Source: Eutreptiella sp. 'Long Island Sound 2002'
Taxonomy: Eukaryota > Euglenozoa > Euglenophyceae > Eutreptiales > Eutreptiaceae
Reading direction: 5' to 3'
NCBI GenBank assembly: GCA_964036045.1
Contig: OZ038391.1
Span: forward strand, 37,175,833 to 37,239,832
Length of the DNA stretch: 64,000 nucleotides
A program made the position numbers and the translations under genes. Shown here piece after piece: positions 40,001 to 51,700 of this stretch; position 1 is the stretch's first letter; every line of letters begins with the position of its first letter. Below the pieces are notes generated by a model. The model worked only from the letters and a program-made list of their open reading frames with translations, had not been told where the DNA came from and did no database searches.

Positions 40001-42889
40001 TATGCTGGAACATTTGGGCGGTCAGGGGGGGGTATCCGGGAACATTTTTGGGCTCACGGGGGGGTATGCCAAAACTTTTGGGGGCTTAGTGGGGGTAATG
40101 GCGGAACTTTTGGGGGCTCAAGGGGGGGTATGCCGGAACTTTTGTGGGCTCAAGGGGGGGTATGCCGGAAGCTTTGTGGGCTTAGGAGGGGTATGCCGGA
40201 ACTTTTGTGTGCTCGGGGGGGGGGTATGCCGCAACTATTATGGGCTTGGGGGGGGGGGGTATGCCGGAACTTCTGTGGGCTTAGGGGGGGGTATGCCGTA
40301 AGCTTTGTGGGCTTAGGAGGGGTATGCCGGAACTTTTGGGGGCTCAAGGGGGGGTATGCAGGAACTTTTGTGGGCTCAAGCGGGGGCTATGCCGGAACTT
40401 TTGTGGGTTCGGGCGGGGGGGTATGCCGGAACTATTGTGGGCTTAGGGGGGGGTATGCCGGAACTTTTGGGCGGTCAAGGGGGGGTATGCCGGAACTTTT
40501 CTGGGCTCACCGGGGGGTATGACGGAACTTTTGGGGGCTTAGGGGGGGTAATGCCGGAACTTTTGATGGCTCAAGGGGGGGTATGCGGGAACTTCTATGG
40601 GCTTAGGGGGGGGTATGCCGGAACCTTTGTGGGCCTAGGACGGGTATGCCGGAACTTTTGTGGGCTCAAGGGGGGGTATGCAGGAACTTTTGTGGGCTCG
40701 GGGGGGGGCTATGCCGGGACTTTTGTGGGCTGGGGCGGGGGGTATGCCGCGACTTTTGGGGGCTCAGGGGAGGCTATGCCGGAATTTTTGTGGGCTCGGG
40801 GGGGGGTATGCAGCAACTATTGTGGGCTTAGGTGGGGGGTATGCCGGAACTTCTGTGGGCTTAGGGGGGGGTATGCCGGAAGCTTTGTGGGCTTAGGAGG
40901 AGTATGCCGGAACTTTTGTGGGCTCAAGGGGGGGTATGCTGGATCTTTTGTGGGCTTAGGGAGGGGTATGCCGGAACTTTTGGGGGCTCAGGGGAGGCTA
41001 TGCCGGAAACTTTGTGGGCTCGGGGGGGGGGTATGCCGGAACTATTGTGGGCTTGGGGGGGGGTATGCCGGAACTTCTGTGGGCTTAGGGGGGGGTATGC
41101 CGGAACTTTTGGGGGCTTAGGGGGGGTAATGGCGGAACTTTTGGGGGCTCAAGGGGGGGTATGCCGGAACGTTTGTGGGCTGAGGGGAGGCTATGCCGGA
41201 ACTTTTGTGGGCTCGGGGGGGGGGTATGCCGCAACTATTGTGGGCTTGGGGGGGGGGTATGCCCGAACTTCTGTGGGCTTAGGGGGGGCTATGCCGGAAC
41301 CTTTTTGGGCTTAGGAGGGGTATGCCGGAACTTTTGTGGGCTCAAGGGGGGGTATGCAGGAACTTTTGTGGGCTCGGGGGGGGGGCTATGCCGGAACTTT
41401 TGTGGGCTCGGGTGGAGGGTATGCTACAACTTTTGGGGGCTCAGGGGAGGCTATGCCGGAACTTTTGTGGGCTTAGGAGGGGTATGCCGGAACTTTTGCG
41501 GGCTCAAGGGGGGGTATTCAGGCACTTTTGTCAGCTCGGGGGGGGGTATGCCGGAACTTCTGTGGGCTTAGGGGGGGGTATGCCGGAAGCTTTGTGGGGT
41601 TAGGAGGGGTATGCCGGAACTTTTGTGGGCTCAAGGGGGGGTATGCAGGAACTTTTGTGGGCTCGGGGGGGGGCTATGCCGGAACTTTTGTGGGCTCGGG
41701 TGGGGGGGTATGCCGGAACTTCCGTGGGCTTAGGGGGGGGTATGCCGGAAGCTTTGTGGGCTTAGGAGGGGTATGCCGGAACTTTTGTGGGCTCAACGGG
41801 GGGGTATGCAGGCACTTTTGTGGGCTCGGGGGGGGGCTATGCCGGAACTATTGTGGGCTTGGGGGGGGGGTATGCCAAAACTTCTGTGGGCTTAGGGGGG
41901 GCTATGCCGGAACCTTTTTGGGCTTAGGAGGGGTATGCCGGAACTTTTGTGGGCTCAAGGGGGGGTATGCAGGAACTTTTGTGGGCTCGGGGGGGGGGGC
42001 TATGCCGGAACTTTTGTGGGCTCGGGTGGAGGGTATGCTGCAACTTTTGGGGGCTCAGGGGAGGCTATGCCGGAACTTTTGTGGGCTCGGGGGGGGGTAT
42101 GCCGCAACTATTGTGGGCTTGGGGGGGGGGTATGCCGGAAGCTGTGTGGGCTTAAGAGGGGTATGCCGGAACTTTTGTGGGCTCAAGGGGGGGTATGCCG
42201 GATCTTTTGTGGGCTTAGGGAGGGGTATGCCGGAACTTTTGGGGGCTCAAGGGGCGGTATGCAGGAACTTTTGTGGGCTCGGGCGGGGGGGTATGCCGGA
42301 ACTATTGTGGGCTTAGGGGGGGGTATGCCGGAACTTTTCTGGGCTCACGGGGGGGTATGATGGAAGTTTTGGGGGCTTAGGGGGGGTAATGCCAGAACTT
42401 TTGGGGGCTCACGGGCAGGTATGCCGGAACTTTTGTGGGCTCAAGGGGGGGTATGCGGGAACTTTTGTGGGCTTAGGGAGGGGTATGCCGGAACTTTTGG
42501 GGGCTCAGGGGAGGCTATGCCGGAACTTTTGTGGGCTCGGGGGGGGGTATGCCGGAACTATTGTGGGCTTGGGGGGGGGGTATGCCGGAACTTCTGTGGG
42601 CTTAGGGGGGGGTATGCCGGAATCTTTGTGGGCTTAGGAGGGGTATGCCGGAACTTTTGTGGGCGCAAGGGGGGGATTGCAGGAACTTTTGTGGGCTCGG
42701 GGGGGGGCTATGCCGGAACTTTTGTGTGCTCGGGCGGCAGGTACGCCGCAACTTTTGTGGGCTTAGGGAGGGGTATGCCGGAACTTCTGGGGGCTCGGGG
42801 GGTATGCCGGAACTTATGTGGGCTCACTGGAGGGTATGCCGGAACTTTTGTGGGCTCAAGGGGGGGGATGCCGGAACTAATGTGGGCTT
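31033..42889. repeat. About 32-bp satellite array, block C (G-rich strand on +)
   Basis: This is the reverse-complement orientation of the satellite in blocks A and B: GGGGGGGTATGCCGGAACTTTTGTGGGCTCA and variants. It holds its own higher-order repeats. For example, the variant TATGCCGGGACTTTTGGGGG followed by a TATGCCAGAAATTTTGTGGG monomer is near 34,617 and again near 36,478 (about 1.86 kb apart). The series with CTCATGGGGGGATATGCC is near 37,973 and 39,733. A degenerate monomer with GAAGATATTGGAGGAGAAAG sits near 31,980. No gene seen. Confidence 0.97.
35259..35412. repeat. 154-bp satellite segment, exact inverted match to 2,337-2,490
   Basis: This is the right-arm partner of the inverted duplication. 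Starting at ATGTCGGAAC and ending at GGGCTTGTACG, it contains GGGAGATACGACGG, GGCGGGGCTATG and CTAGGGGTGGGTATG, all reverse complements of the left-arm variants, with identical homopolymer lengths. It is the clearest proof that the two oppositely oriented arms share a recent common source. Confidence 0.85.
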
Positions 42890-42965
42890 GGCTGATATTT
42901 GGCTAACCCCGCTCACAGGATCCGGCTCCGCACAATTCAGTTCAAGGTGCTCGAATGTGAGCACA
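42890..42965. other. 76-bp non-satellite insert with perfect 6-bp hairpin
   Basis: The satellite monomer breaks off after GTGGGCTT and about 76 bases of unrelated sequence follow (GGCTGATATTTGGCTAACC..., ...AGGATCCGGCTCCGC...). G-rich satellite then resumes. The insert ends in a perfect stem-loop: GTGCTC at 42,947-42,952, loop GAATGT, GAGCAC at 42,959-42,964. I see no clear target-site duplication, A/B boxes or similarity to the other elements here. It may be a severely truncated retroelement end or filler DNA from break repair. Confidence 0.7.
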
Positions 42966-45900
42966 AGGGGGGGGTGTGCCGGAACTTTTGTGAACTCGGG
43001 TGGGGGGGTAAGCTGGAGCTATTGTGGGCTTAGGGGAGGGGGTATGCCGGAACTTTTGTGGGCTTAGGGGGGGGTATGCCGGAACCTTTGTGTCCTCATG
43101 GGGGGTATGCCGGAACTTTTGGGGGCTTGGGGGGGGTATGCCGGAACTTTTCGGGCCTCAGGGGGGGGGTATGCCGGAACTTTTGGGGGCTCAGGGGGGG
43201 GTATGCCGGAACTTTCGTGGGCTTAGGGAAGGATATGCTGGAACTTTTGGCGGTTCACGGGGGGGGTACGCCGGAATTTTTTTTGGGCTCACGGGGGGGT
43301 ATGCCGGAACTTTTGTGGGCTCGGGGGGGGGTATGCCGGAACTTTTGTGGGCTTAGGGGGGGGTATGCCGGAAATTTGGGTGGCTTGGGGGGGGTATGCC
43401 GGAACTTTTGAGGGGTCAGGGGGGGGGGTATGCCCGAACTTTTGGGGGCACAGGGGGGGGTATGCCGGATCTTTTGGGGGCTAGGGGGGGTATGCCGGAA
43501 GTTTTATGGGGTCAAGGGGGGGTATGACGGAACGTTTGGGGGCTCAGGGGGGGGTATGCCGGAACTATTGGGGGCTCAAGGGAGGGTATGCCGGAGCTTT
43601 TGTGGGCTCAGGGGGGGGTATGCCGGAACTTTTGTGGGCTTAAGGGGGGGTATGCCGGAACTTTTGTGGGCTCAGGGGGGGGGTATGCCGGAACCTTTGT
43701 GTGCTCATGGGGGGTATGCCGGAACTTTTGGGGGCTTGGGGGGGGTATGCGGGAACTTTTGGGGCCTCGGGGGGGGGTATGCCGGAACTTTTTGGGGGCT
43801 CAGGGATGGGTATGCCGGAACTTTTGTGTGCTCAGGGGGGGGTATGCCGGAAGTTTTGTGGGCTTAAGGGGGGGTATGCCGGAACTTTTGTGGGCTCAGG
43901 GGGGGGTATGCCGGAACTTTTGGTGGCTTAGGGGGGGGTATGCCGGAACTTTTGTGGGCTTAGGGGCGGGTATGCCCGAACTTTTGTGGGCTCGGGGAGG
44001 GGTATGCCGGAAATTTTCAGGGCGCAGGGGGGGGTATGCCGGATCTTTTGGGGGCTAGGGGGGGTATGCCGGAACTTTTGTGGGCTCATGGGGGGGTATG
44101 CCGGAACTTTTGGGGGCTCAAAGGGGGGGTATGCCGGAACTATTGGGGGCTCCAAGGAGGGTATGCCGGAGCTTTTGTGGGCTCAGGGGGGGGTATGCCG
44201 GAATTATTGTGGGCTCAGGGGGGGCTATGCCGGAACTTTTGTGGGCTCAGGGGGGGGTATGCCGGAACTTTTGTGGGCTTAGGGGGGGGGGTTTGTCCGG
44301 AGCTTTTGGGGTCTTAGGGGGGGGTATGCCGGAACTTTCACGGGCTTAGGGGGCGGTATGCCGGAACTTTTGGGGGCTTTGGGGGGGTATGCCAGAACTT
44401 TTGTGGGGCTTTGGGGGGGGTATGCCGGAAATGTTGTGGGCTTAGGGAATGGTATGCCGGAACTTTTGGGGGCTTATGGGGGGGGTATGCCGGAACTTTT
44501 GGGGGCTTATGGGGGGGGTATGCCGGAACTTTTGGGGGCTTATGGGGGGGGTATGCCGGAACTTTTGGGGTTCCAGGGGGGGTATGCCGGAACTTTTGTG
44601 GGCTCCCGGGAGGGTATGCCGGAACTTTTGTGGGCTCAAGGGGGGGGGTGCAGGAACTTTTGTGGGCTTAGGGGGGGGTATGCCGGGAATTTTGTGGACT
44701 TAGGGGCGGGTATGCCGGAACTGTTGGCGGCTCAAGGGGGGGGGTATGCCGGAACTTTTCTGGGCTCACGAGGGGGTATGCCGGAACTTTTGTGGGCTCG
44801 GGGGGGGTATGCCGGAACTTTTGTGGGCTTAGGGGGGGGTATGCCGGGAATTGGGGTGGCTTAGGGGGGGGTATGCCGGAACTTTTGTGGGCTCAGGGGG
44901 GGGGTACGCCGGAACTTTTGGGGGCACAGGGGGGGGTATGCCGGATCTTTTGGGGGCTAGGGGGGGTATGCCGGAAGTTTTATGGGGTCAGGGGGGGGGT
45001 ATGCCGGAACTTTTGTGGGCTCAAAGGGGGGGTATGCCAGAACGTTTGGGGGCTCAGGGGGCGGTATGCCTCAACTATTGGGGGCTCAAGGGAGGGTATG
45101 CCGGAGCTTTTGTGGGCTCAGGGGGGGGGTATGCCGGAACTTTTGTGGGCTCAGGGTGGGGTATGCCGGAACTTTTGGGGGCTCAGGGATGGGTATGCCG
45201 GAACTTTTGTGTGCTCAGGGGGGGGTATGCCGGAACTTTTGTGGGCTTAAGGGGGGGTATGCCGGAACTTTTGTGGGCTCAGGGGGGGGTATGCCGCAAC
45301 TTTTGGTGGCTTAGGGGGGGGTATGCCGGAACTTTTGTGGGCTTAGGTGTGGGTATGCCCGAACTTTTGTGGGCTCACGGGGGGCTATGCCGGAAGTTTT
45401 GGGGGCACAGGGGGGGGTATGCCGGATCTTTTGGGGGCTAGGGGGGGTATGACGGAACTTTTCTGGGGTCATGGGGGGGTATGCCGGAACTTTTGGGGGC
45501 TCAAAGGGGGGGTATGCCGGAACTATTGGGGGCTCAAGGGAGGGTATGCCGGAGCTTTTGTGGGCTCAGGGGGGGGTATGCCGGAATTATTGTGGGCTCA
45601 GGGGGGGCTATGCCGGAACTTTTGTTGGCTCAGGGGGGGGTATGCCGGAACTTTTGTGGGCTTAGGGGGGGGTTCGCCGGAGCTTTTGGGGTCTTGGTGG
45701 GGCGGGTATGCCGGAACTTTCAGGGGCTTAGGGGGCGGTATGCCGGAACTTTTGGGGGCTTTGGGGGGGTATGCCAGAAGTTTTAGGGGCTTTGGGGGGG
45801 GTGTGCAAGAAATTATGTGGGCTTAGGGGGGGGTATGCCGGAAATGTTGTGCGCTCAGGGTGGGTATGCCGGAAATTCTGGGGGCTCAGGGGGGGGTATG

Positions 45901-47704
45901 CCGGAACTTTTGTTGGCTCACGAGGGGGTATGCCGGGACTTTTGGGGGCTCAAGGGGGGGGGGTATGCCGGAACTTTTGTGGGCTTAGGGGCGGGTATGC
46001 CCGAACTTTTGTGGGCTCAGGGGGGGGGTATGCCGGAACTTTTTGGGGCGCAAGGCAGGGTATGCCGGTACTTTTGGGGGCTCAGGGGGGTTATGCCGGA
46101 ACTGCTGGGCTGAAGGGTGGGTATGCCGGAGCTTATGTGGGCTTATCGGGGGGGGTATGCCGGAGCTTTTGGGGGCTTAGGGGGGGGTATGCCGGAACTT
46201 TTAAGGGCTCAGGTGGCGGTATGCCGGAACTTTTGGGGGCTTTGGGGGGGTATGCCAGAACTTTTGTGGGGTTTTGGGGGGGGTATGCCGGAAATTTGGT
46301 GGGCTTAGGGAAGGGTATGCCGGAACTGTTGTACCCTCAGGGTGGGTATGCCGCGACTTTTGGGGGCTCGGGGGGGGGGTTTGCGGGAACTTTTGGGGGC
46401 TTATGGGGGGGGTATGCCGGAACTTTTGGGGGCTCAAGGGGGGTATGCCGGAACTTTTGTGGGCTCACGGGGGGGTATGCCGGAACTTTTGTGGGCTTGG
46501 GGGGGGTATGCCGGAAGTTCTGTGGGCTTAGGGGGGGGTATGCCGGAAATTTGGTGGGCTCAAGGGGGGTATCCCGGGAAGTTTGGGGGGTGAGGGGGGG
46601 GTATGCCGGAACTTTTGTGGGCACAAGGGGGGGTATGCCAGAACTTGTCTGGGCTCGGGGGCGGGCTATGCCGGAACTTTTGTGGGCTCGGGCGGGGGGG
46701 TATGCCGGAACTTTTGTGGGCTTAGGGGGGGGTATGCCGGAACCTTTGTGGGCTCAGGGGGGGTATGCCAGAAATTTTGGGGGCTTGGGGGGGGTACGCC
46801 GGAACTTTTGGGGCCTCAGGGGGGGGGTATGCCAGAACTTTTGAGGGCAAAGGGGGTGTATGCTGTACCTTTTCTGGGCTCACAGGGGGGTATGCCGGAA
46901 CTTTTGTGGGCTCAAGGGGGGGGTATGCCGGAACTTTCGGGGGCCCTAGGGTGGGTATGCCGGAACTTTTTTGTGCTCAGGGGGGGACATGCCGGAACTT
47001 TCGTGGGCTTAAAGGGGGGTATGCCGGAACTTTGTGGGCTGAGGGGGGGGTATGCCAGAACTTTTGTGGGCTTACGGGGGGGTATGCCGGAAATTTTGCG
47101 GGCTTAGGGGCGGGTATGCCGGAACTGTTGGCGGCTCAGGGGGGGGGGGTATGCCGGAACTTTTGTGGGCTCGGGCGGGGTGTGCCGGAACGTTTGTGGG
47201 CTTAGGGGGGGGTATGCCGGAAATTTTGGTGGCTTGGGGTGGGGTATGCCGGAACTTTTGTGGGCTTAGGGGCGGGTATGCCCGAACTTTTGTGAGGTCA
47301 GGGGGGGGTATGCCGGAACTTTTGGGGGCACAGGGGGGGGTATGCCGGATGTTTTGGGGGCTAGGGGGGGTATGCCGGAAGTTGTATGGGGTCAGGGGGG
47401 GTTATGCCAGAACTTTTGTGGGCTCGCGGGGGGGTATGCCGGAACTTTTGGGGGCTCCGGGGGGGTATGCCGAACTTTTGTGGGCTTAGGGGGGGGTATG
47501 CCGGAATTTTTGTGGGCTCAAGGGGGGCTATGCCGGAACTTTTGTGGGCTCAAGGGGGGGTATGCCGGAACTTTTGGGGGCTTGGGGGGGGGGTATGCCA
47601 GAGCTTTGGGGGCTTAGGGGGGGGTATGCCGGAACTTCTAGGGGCTTAGGGGGAGGTATGCCGGAATTTTTGGGGGCTTTGGGGGGGTATGCCAGAACTT
47701 TTGG
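42966..47704. repeat. About 32-bp satellite array, block D (G-rich strand on +)
   Basis: This is the continuation of block C after the 76-bp insert. A diagnostic variant pair (TATGCCGGATCTTTTGGGGGCTAGG, then TATGCCGGAAGTTTTATGGGGTC) recurs near 43,459, 44,938 and 47,340 and again in block F near 59,680. Three exact 33-bp copies stand in a row at 44,461-44,559. The last monomer decays at about 47,700 (TTTTGGGACCTTTGGGCC). No gene seen. Confidence 0.96.
44461..44559. repeat. Three exact 33-bp monomers in tandem (recent local amplification)
   Basis: The monomer AACTTTTGGGGGCTTATG plus seven more G and TATGCCGG is repeated three times without a difference, including the G-run length, at 44,461-44,493, 44,494-44,526 and 44,527-44,559. 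Neighbouring monomers differ from one another at several sites. This marks a very recent slippage or short unequal-exchange event. Confidence 0.9.
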
Positions 47705-48492
47705 GACCTTTGGGCCGCAAGCAAGTCAACAAAGCGCTCCACACATGCACGTCCTGGTATGCATATGCAGCAATGTCCGGCAGTTCCATTGATACGATGG
47801 TTCCACAAGCACTTGAGCGTATGTACAGGTTGCACTGACGTGTGCCATGTTACCCTTCTTTCTGGCCGTGTTTTGTCGGCCATAACCTCTAGCCTTCATG
47901 TTACCATTCTGGGATTTGAGGTCTACAGGCGGCTGGACAGGCTTGCAGTATGCTGGCTCTCAATCGGCCAACCTGTCATGTCGTCCCACAGCACTCTTAG
48001 GAAGGAGGTGAGTGGTGCGTGTGTGTGTTAGGTTCATTCTCATTCATTTGACAACACAGACTGTGGCGTTAATGTGGCTGTGAGGGGGCCGCAGGCCCAG
48101 CCCCCGTTGCATACCATACGCTCAGTCAAGGCATTCCTGAGAGAAAAGGTGCACAATGTGGTCTTTTGGGCAATGTACCGCAGCGGCAATGCAGCCTGCC
48201 GCTGCCCTGAAGACGTGAGTTCGAGTTCTCGCTGAGGAGAAGTACGAGGAGGAGATGCGCTTCCGGAGGCGCAAGCGGCCCCGGTGGTGGAGCGCGCTGC
48301 TGCAGGTGTGTGGTGGGTGGGGCATTGCTTTTTTCTGACTTCTTGCTTTCAAACTCAATACAGCCAAACTAGGCATACCATGCAACTGGACAAAAGAAAA
48401 CGATGAGGAGACACGCCACCCGACGCACCGGCGGTACCGGTGGTGGAGCGGGATGCTGAAGGGGGCGGTGGCGGGGGCCTCGCCAACGGGCC
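47705..48492. other. Non-satellite region between satellite and LINE-B 3' side, no gene assigned
   Basis: The sequence is unique within the window. No long open frame or recognisable protein lies here. A short peptide-like stretch at 48,234-48,305 (EEKYEEEMRFRRRKRPRWWS on +) is followed by CAG/GTGTGT, which resembles a splice donor. A similar RRYRWWSGML stretch lies near 48,426 on +. These may be scraps of a DNA transposon or gene, but the evidence is weak. The region could also include part of the LINE-B 3' UTR, whose end I cannot place. Confidence 0.5.
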
Positions 48493-48575
48493 CCTGGACG
48501 GACAGACGAACCGGGGTCCGAACCCCCGACTACGACGAGCGCCAGCCATGGCGCATACCACTAAACCGTCCAGGC
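48493..48575 (-). repeat. tRNA-like sequence (SINE head or tRNA pseudogene)
   Basis: Read on the minus strand, an A-box-like CGGTTTAGTGG (48,558-48,568) and a B-box-like GGTTCGGACCC (48,514-48,524) are 44 bases apart, the normal spacing for a tRNA promoter. Perfect 9-bp complementary ends, CCTGGACGG and CCGTCCAGG, close the structure like an acceptor stem. About ten extra bases between the T-arm and the 3' acceptor strand, plus box mismatches, argue against a working tRNA. It is most likely a tRNA-derived SINE head near the LINE-B 3' side. Confidence 0.55.
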
Positions 48576-48706
48576 CTCTTACCCAAAATTGCGGTTAAGT
48601 CATTTATGCTTCAAAGCGAAAATTTTGCCAAAAGTGAAATGGCGTTGTTCATTCATCCATCAATGTTGTGCTTGTAAAGTGAGACACATATCTACTGAGA
48701 CTATTA

Positions 48707-51700
48707 CTATGGGGAGTCCGCAGACATCGGGGACTGGGGCTGAGACCCCCCCGAGTCCATATGCGAGTCTATATCAGAGAAATATCTGGGTGAGCTGGCA
48801 TCAGTACTTGGTGTGTGAAAAAGCACGCGCCGCTGTCTGGGCTCAGGCGTAGACATCGGCTGCAGGCCTATGTCACTCCACATCACATCTGGGGATGGAC
48901 TTAGAGTGGGGGTCTTAGGGGCCCACGAGACCGTGGATCCAGACGGTGAAGATATCCCACTGGGCTGCGCAAAGGCACTTACTCGCGGTGGTGTCGAAGA
49001 CACACTGTGACATGACACATGGGATCCTTGTGGGGATCCAAAAAGGCAACGTATCGGCGTATGCTGGATGGATGGCGAGGTCGCTGGGTTCCGATGGTGC
49101 GAGCCAGGGACTAAGACTTGGGTTTCGTTACGAGGAGTGGCGAGCTCCAAGATGTCTACAGATCGAGGGACCGCCTGTGCCCTTCGTGGCGTTGGGGTGC
49201 ACGGTAGCTCAAGTGAAATGACGGGCCTTTCTGGCACTGATAAAACTTGATATAACGGAGAGCTGGACCTACCCACCTCGGCCAAATGATCAGCATGACG
49301 ATTGCCTTCTATGACTGCTATGGTATGACTGGGAACCTTAATCCAGCGTAAGCGCATGGTGGCACTATCAATCAAGGACAACAACCGGATCCAGAGATCA
49401 ACATTGGCCACTGGGCCGCACCTGTTGACCCACCCTTGCTCCCTCCAACGATAGGCCGAACCGGCGACACCATCATATGCATACTCAGAGTCCGTTGCGA
49501 TAGCCAGTTTCCCGGCTGCTCCTTGAGTATGCTCTAGGAGCCGGATTATGGCTGTGAGCTCCGCCCGGTTGTTGGACTGGGCCCTGTCCACTGGCAGGAA
49601 GCCAGAGCAATCCCATTGTCCTGGTATGGTGCAACCAAAACCTGCTACCCACCCCACCCGTGCATGGTGTTCGGCTGATCCGTCGGTGTAAGCCATTAGC
49701 CATCCCTCACTTTCCAAAGAATCAATAGTCCTGATCACGTGCTCTGCCAACTGTTCCTTGCGTAATAACTTGCGTTGTCGCTTGGCTTCCCTTGCTGTGT
49801 CTTGTGCAACATACTGAAGCGTGATGCGGTGTGCTGGAAGACACCCTGACTGTCTGACTGTGATGATAATATGATGAAATTGCATGAAGACCTGTGCCCA
49901 ACCTGCAAGTGGCTGCCATTCTGTGAGCGTGAGGATCGTCCGTGCCCAAGCATCCAGAAAAACATCACGTTCAGGGGGAACACCGTGAAACTTAGTCGCA
50001 TTACGGGCCCCCCAGTGTGCCGACCTGCTGGCCCATAAGGCAATGCCCTGAGGGACAGAAAACGATGACTTCGTAGGGATTGACGTGCATGGGACTGACT
50101 GACCATCCTGATAATGAGGCCCTAAACTGTAGTCAATGATATCGCGGGCTAGCTGATGAAACCGACACTCATGCAAGGCATGGCTCACCGTTTCTAGGTG
50201 GGCGCAGACTGGACACCACGGATATTTCGTCCAGTTTTGTAGCCATTCACCTACTTTTAGCTTACACCAGAGTGATTGATAGACAAAATCTTTTAAGGAA
50301 GGGGGCAGCTTGGCCGCCCAAAAGGAAGTCCAGACCTGAGAAGGTTGGCCATGCGGCACATAAGGTACAGGCGCCATCTTTTTGAGGGAGGCCGATTTCC
50401 CCCAACTTCCCACCCAGACAGAGTTGAGGGACCATTCTGAGGACGGGAGCCCTTGGAATGTGAGGGGGGATGCAGGATAAACCGCTTGCCAGGTTGGTCC
50501 CATCATGGAAAGTAGCTTTGCCTTGGGCTGTGAAGTAGTGTCAAACAGATCCTTGACAGTAAGATTTCCTCGCTTGATGAGTCGGGGACAGTAGTAAGTT
50601 AGATTATCTGCATTCCTGAATATGGCACTGTGCCACAAGGGCAGTGCATCAGATGTAGTGCCTGGCAGCATGCCATCCAGGACATACCTGCGTGCCTGTG
50701 AAAAGGACTTCAGAGACTGTGCTAGAAACCCCATGCTAGCATAGGGGACGGGCCCCAGCTGCAGGTATGGGACTGCTCGGGGGGTCCAGACGACCCCGTA
50801 TTTACGGGCCCACTGACGGAAAATCCAGGTGACAAAAGGCGGGAATTCTGACTGGTGTCCGGAGAACCTGGAAAAGGCCAGCCCTGATTGCAAACGCAGC
50901 CAGGTGTCTGGTGGGGCTAGCCCGTGTCCTCCTGAATCGGGCTGCAAAGATAGCTGCGTGAGCGTGACGCCCCAGCTGTCAAAGCCTAGCGCGGTGTTGT
51001 AAACGGTTTTTAGGCTTCTTTCCTCCTGTTCCGATGCACGGTACGCTCGTGCTGTCAAGAGCAGGACCGGGAGGATCCGGACCTTCAGTAGCTGTACACG
51101 TTCCAGGAGCGTGAGGGGGAATAGGGAGAGCTGTGAGGCCCGTCTCTGGGCTTCCCCTAGAGCCCTGGCGAATGCTTGGGCTGTGGTTACGTGCCCAATG
51201 AGCACACCCAAGTACCGAACCGAGTCTGCCATGGTCATGCCACAGCTTTTAAAACTTTGAATATCAGATTCAGAAAATTTCCCTTTGATTACCATGGCCG
51301 ACTTTGATAAATTAAGACACAGCCCTGAGATTCTGCCAAACTCATTCATGCTATCCAGTATGGAGAGCAAAGAGGATGAAAAGTTGCCAGTAATGAGGAC
51401 ACACAGGTCGTCAACATATATAAAAGGGAAGGCTTAACTGACTAGATTAAATGCAAACAATACAAAAGAAGCACAGAACGAGAAGAGCAGGGGAGAGAAG
51501 GGGTCACCCTGGCCAATGCCCGCTCCAGGTGTGAACAGTACTTCGCACACGACCCGCTTACCCACGCAAAAATGATATGGAGCTACCAGTGTCGCCGAAA
51601 TGAAATGCACGTGAAAAGGTGGTATTTGAATTTTATGTAAAACGGCTTCTATGAAGACATGGCTAAGCGTGGGAAAGGCATTGCTGAAATCAAAGCTGAC

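Noticed and set aside
48160-48230. Plus-strand tRNA-like sequence with GAGTTCGAGTT as B box
   Set aside because: No acceptable A box 40-50 bases upstream and no acceptor stem; one weak box is not enough.
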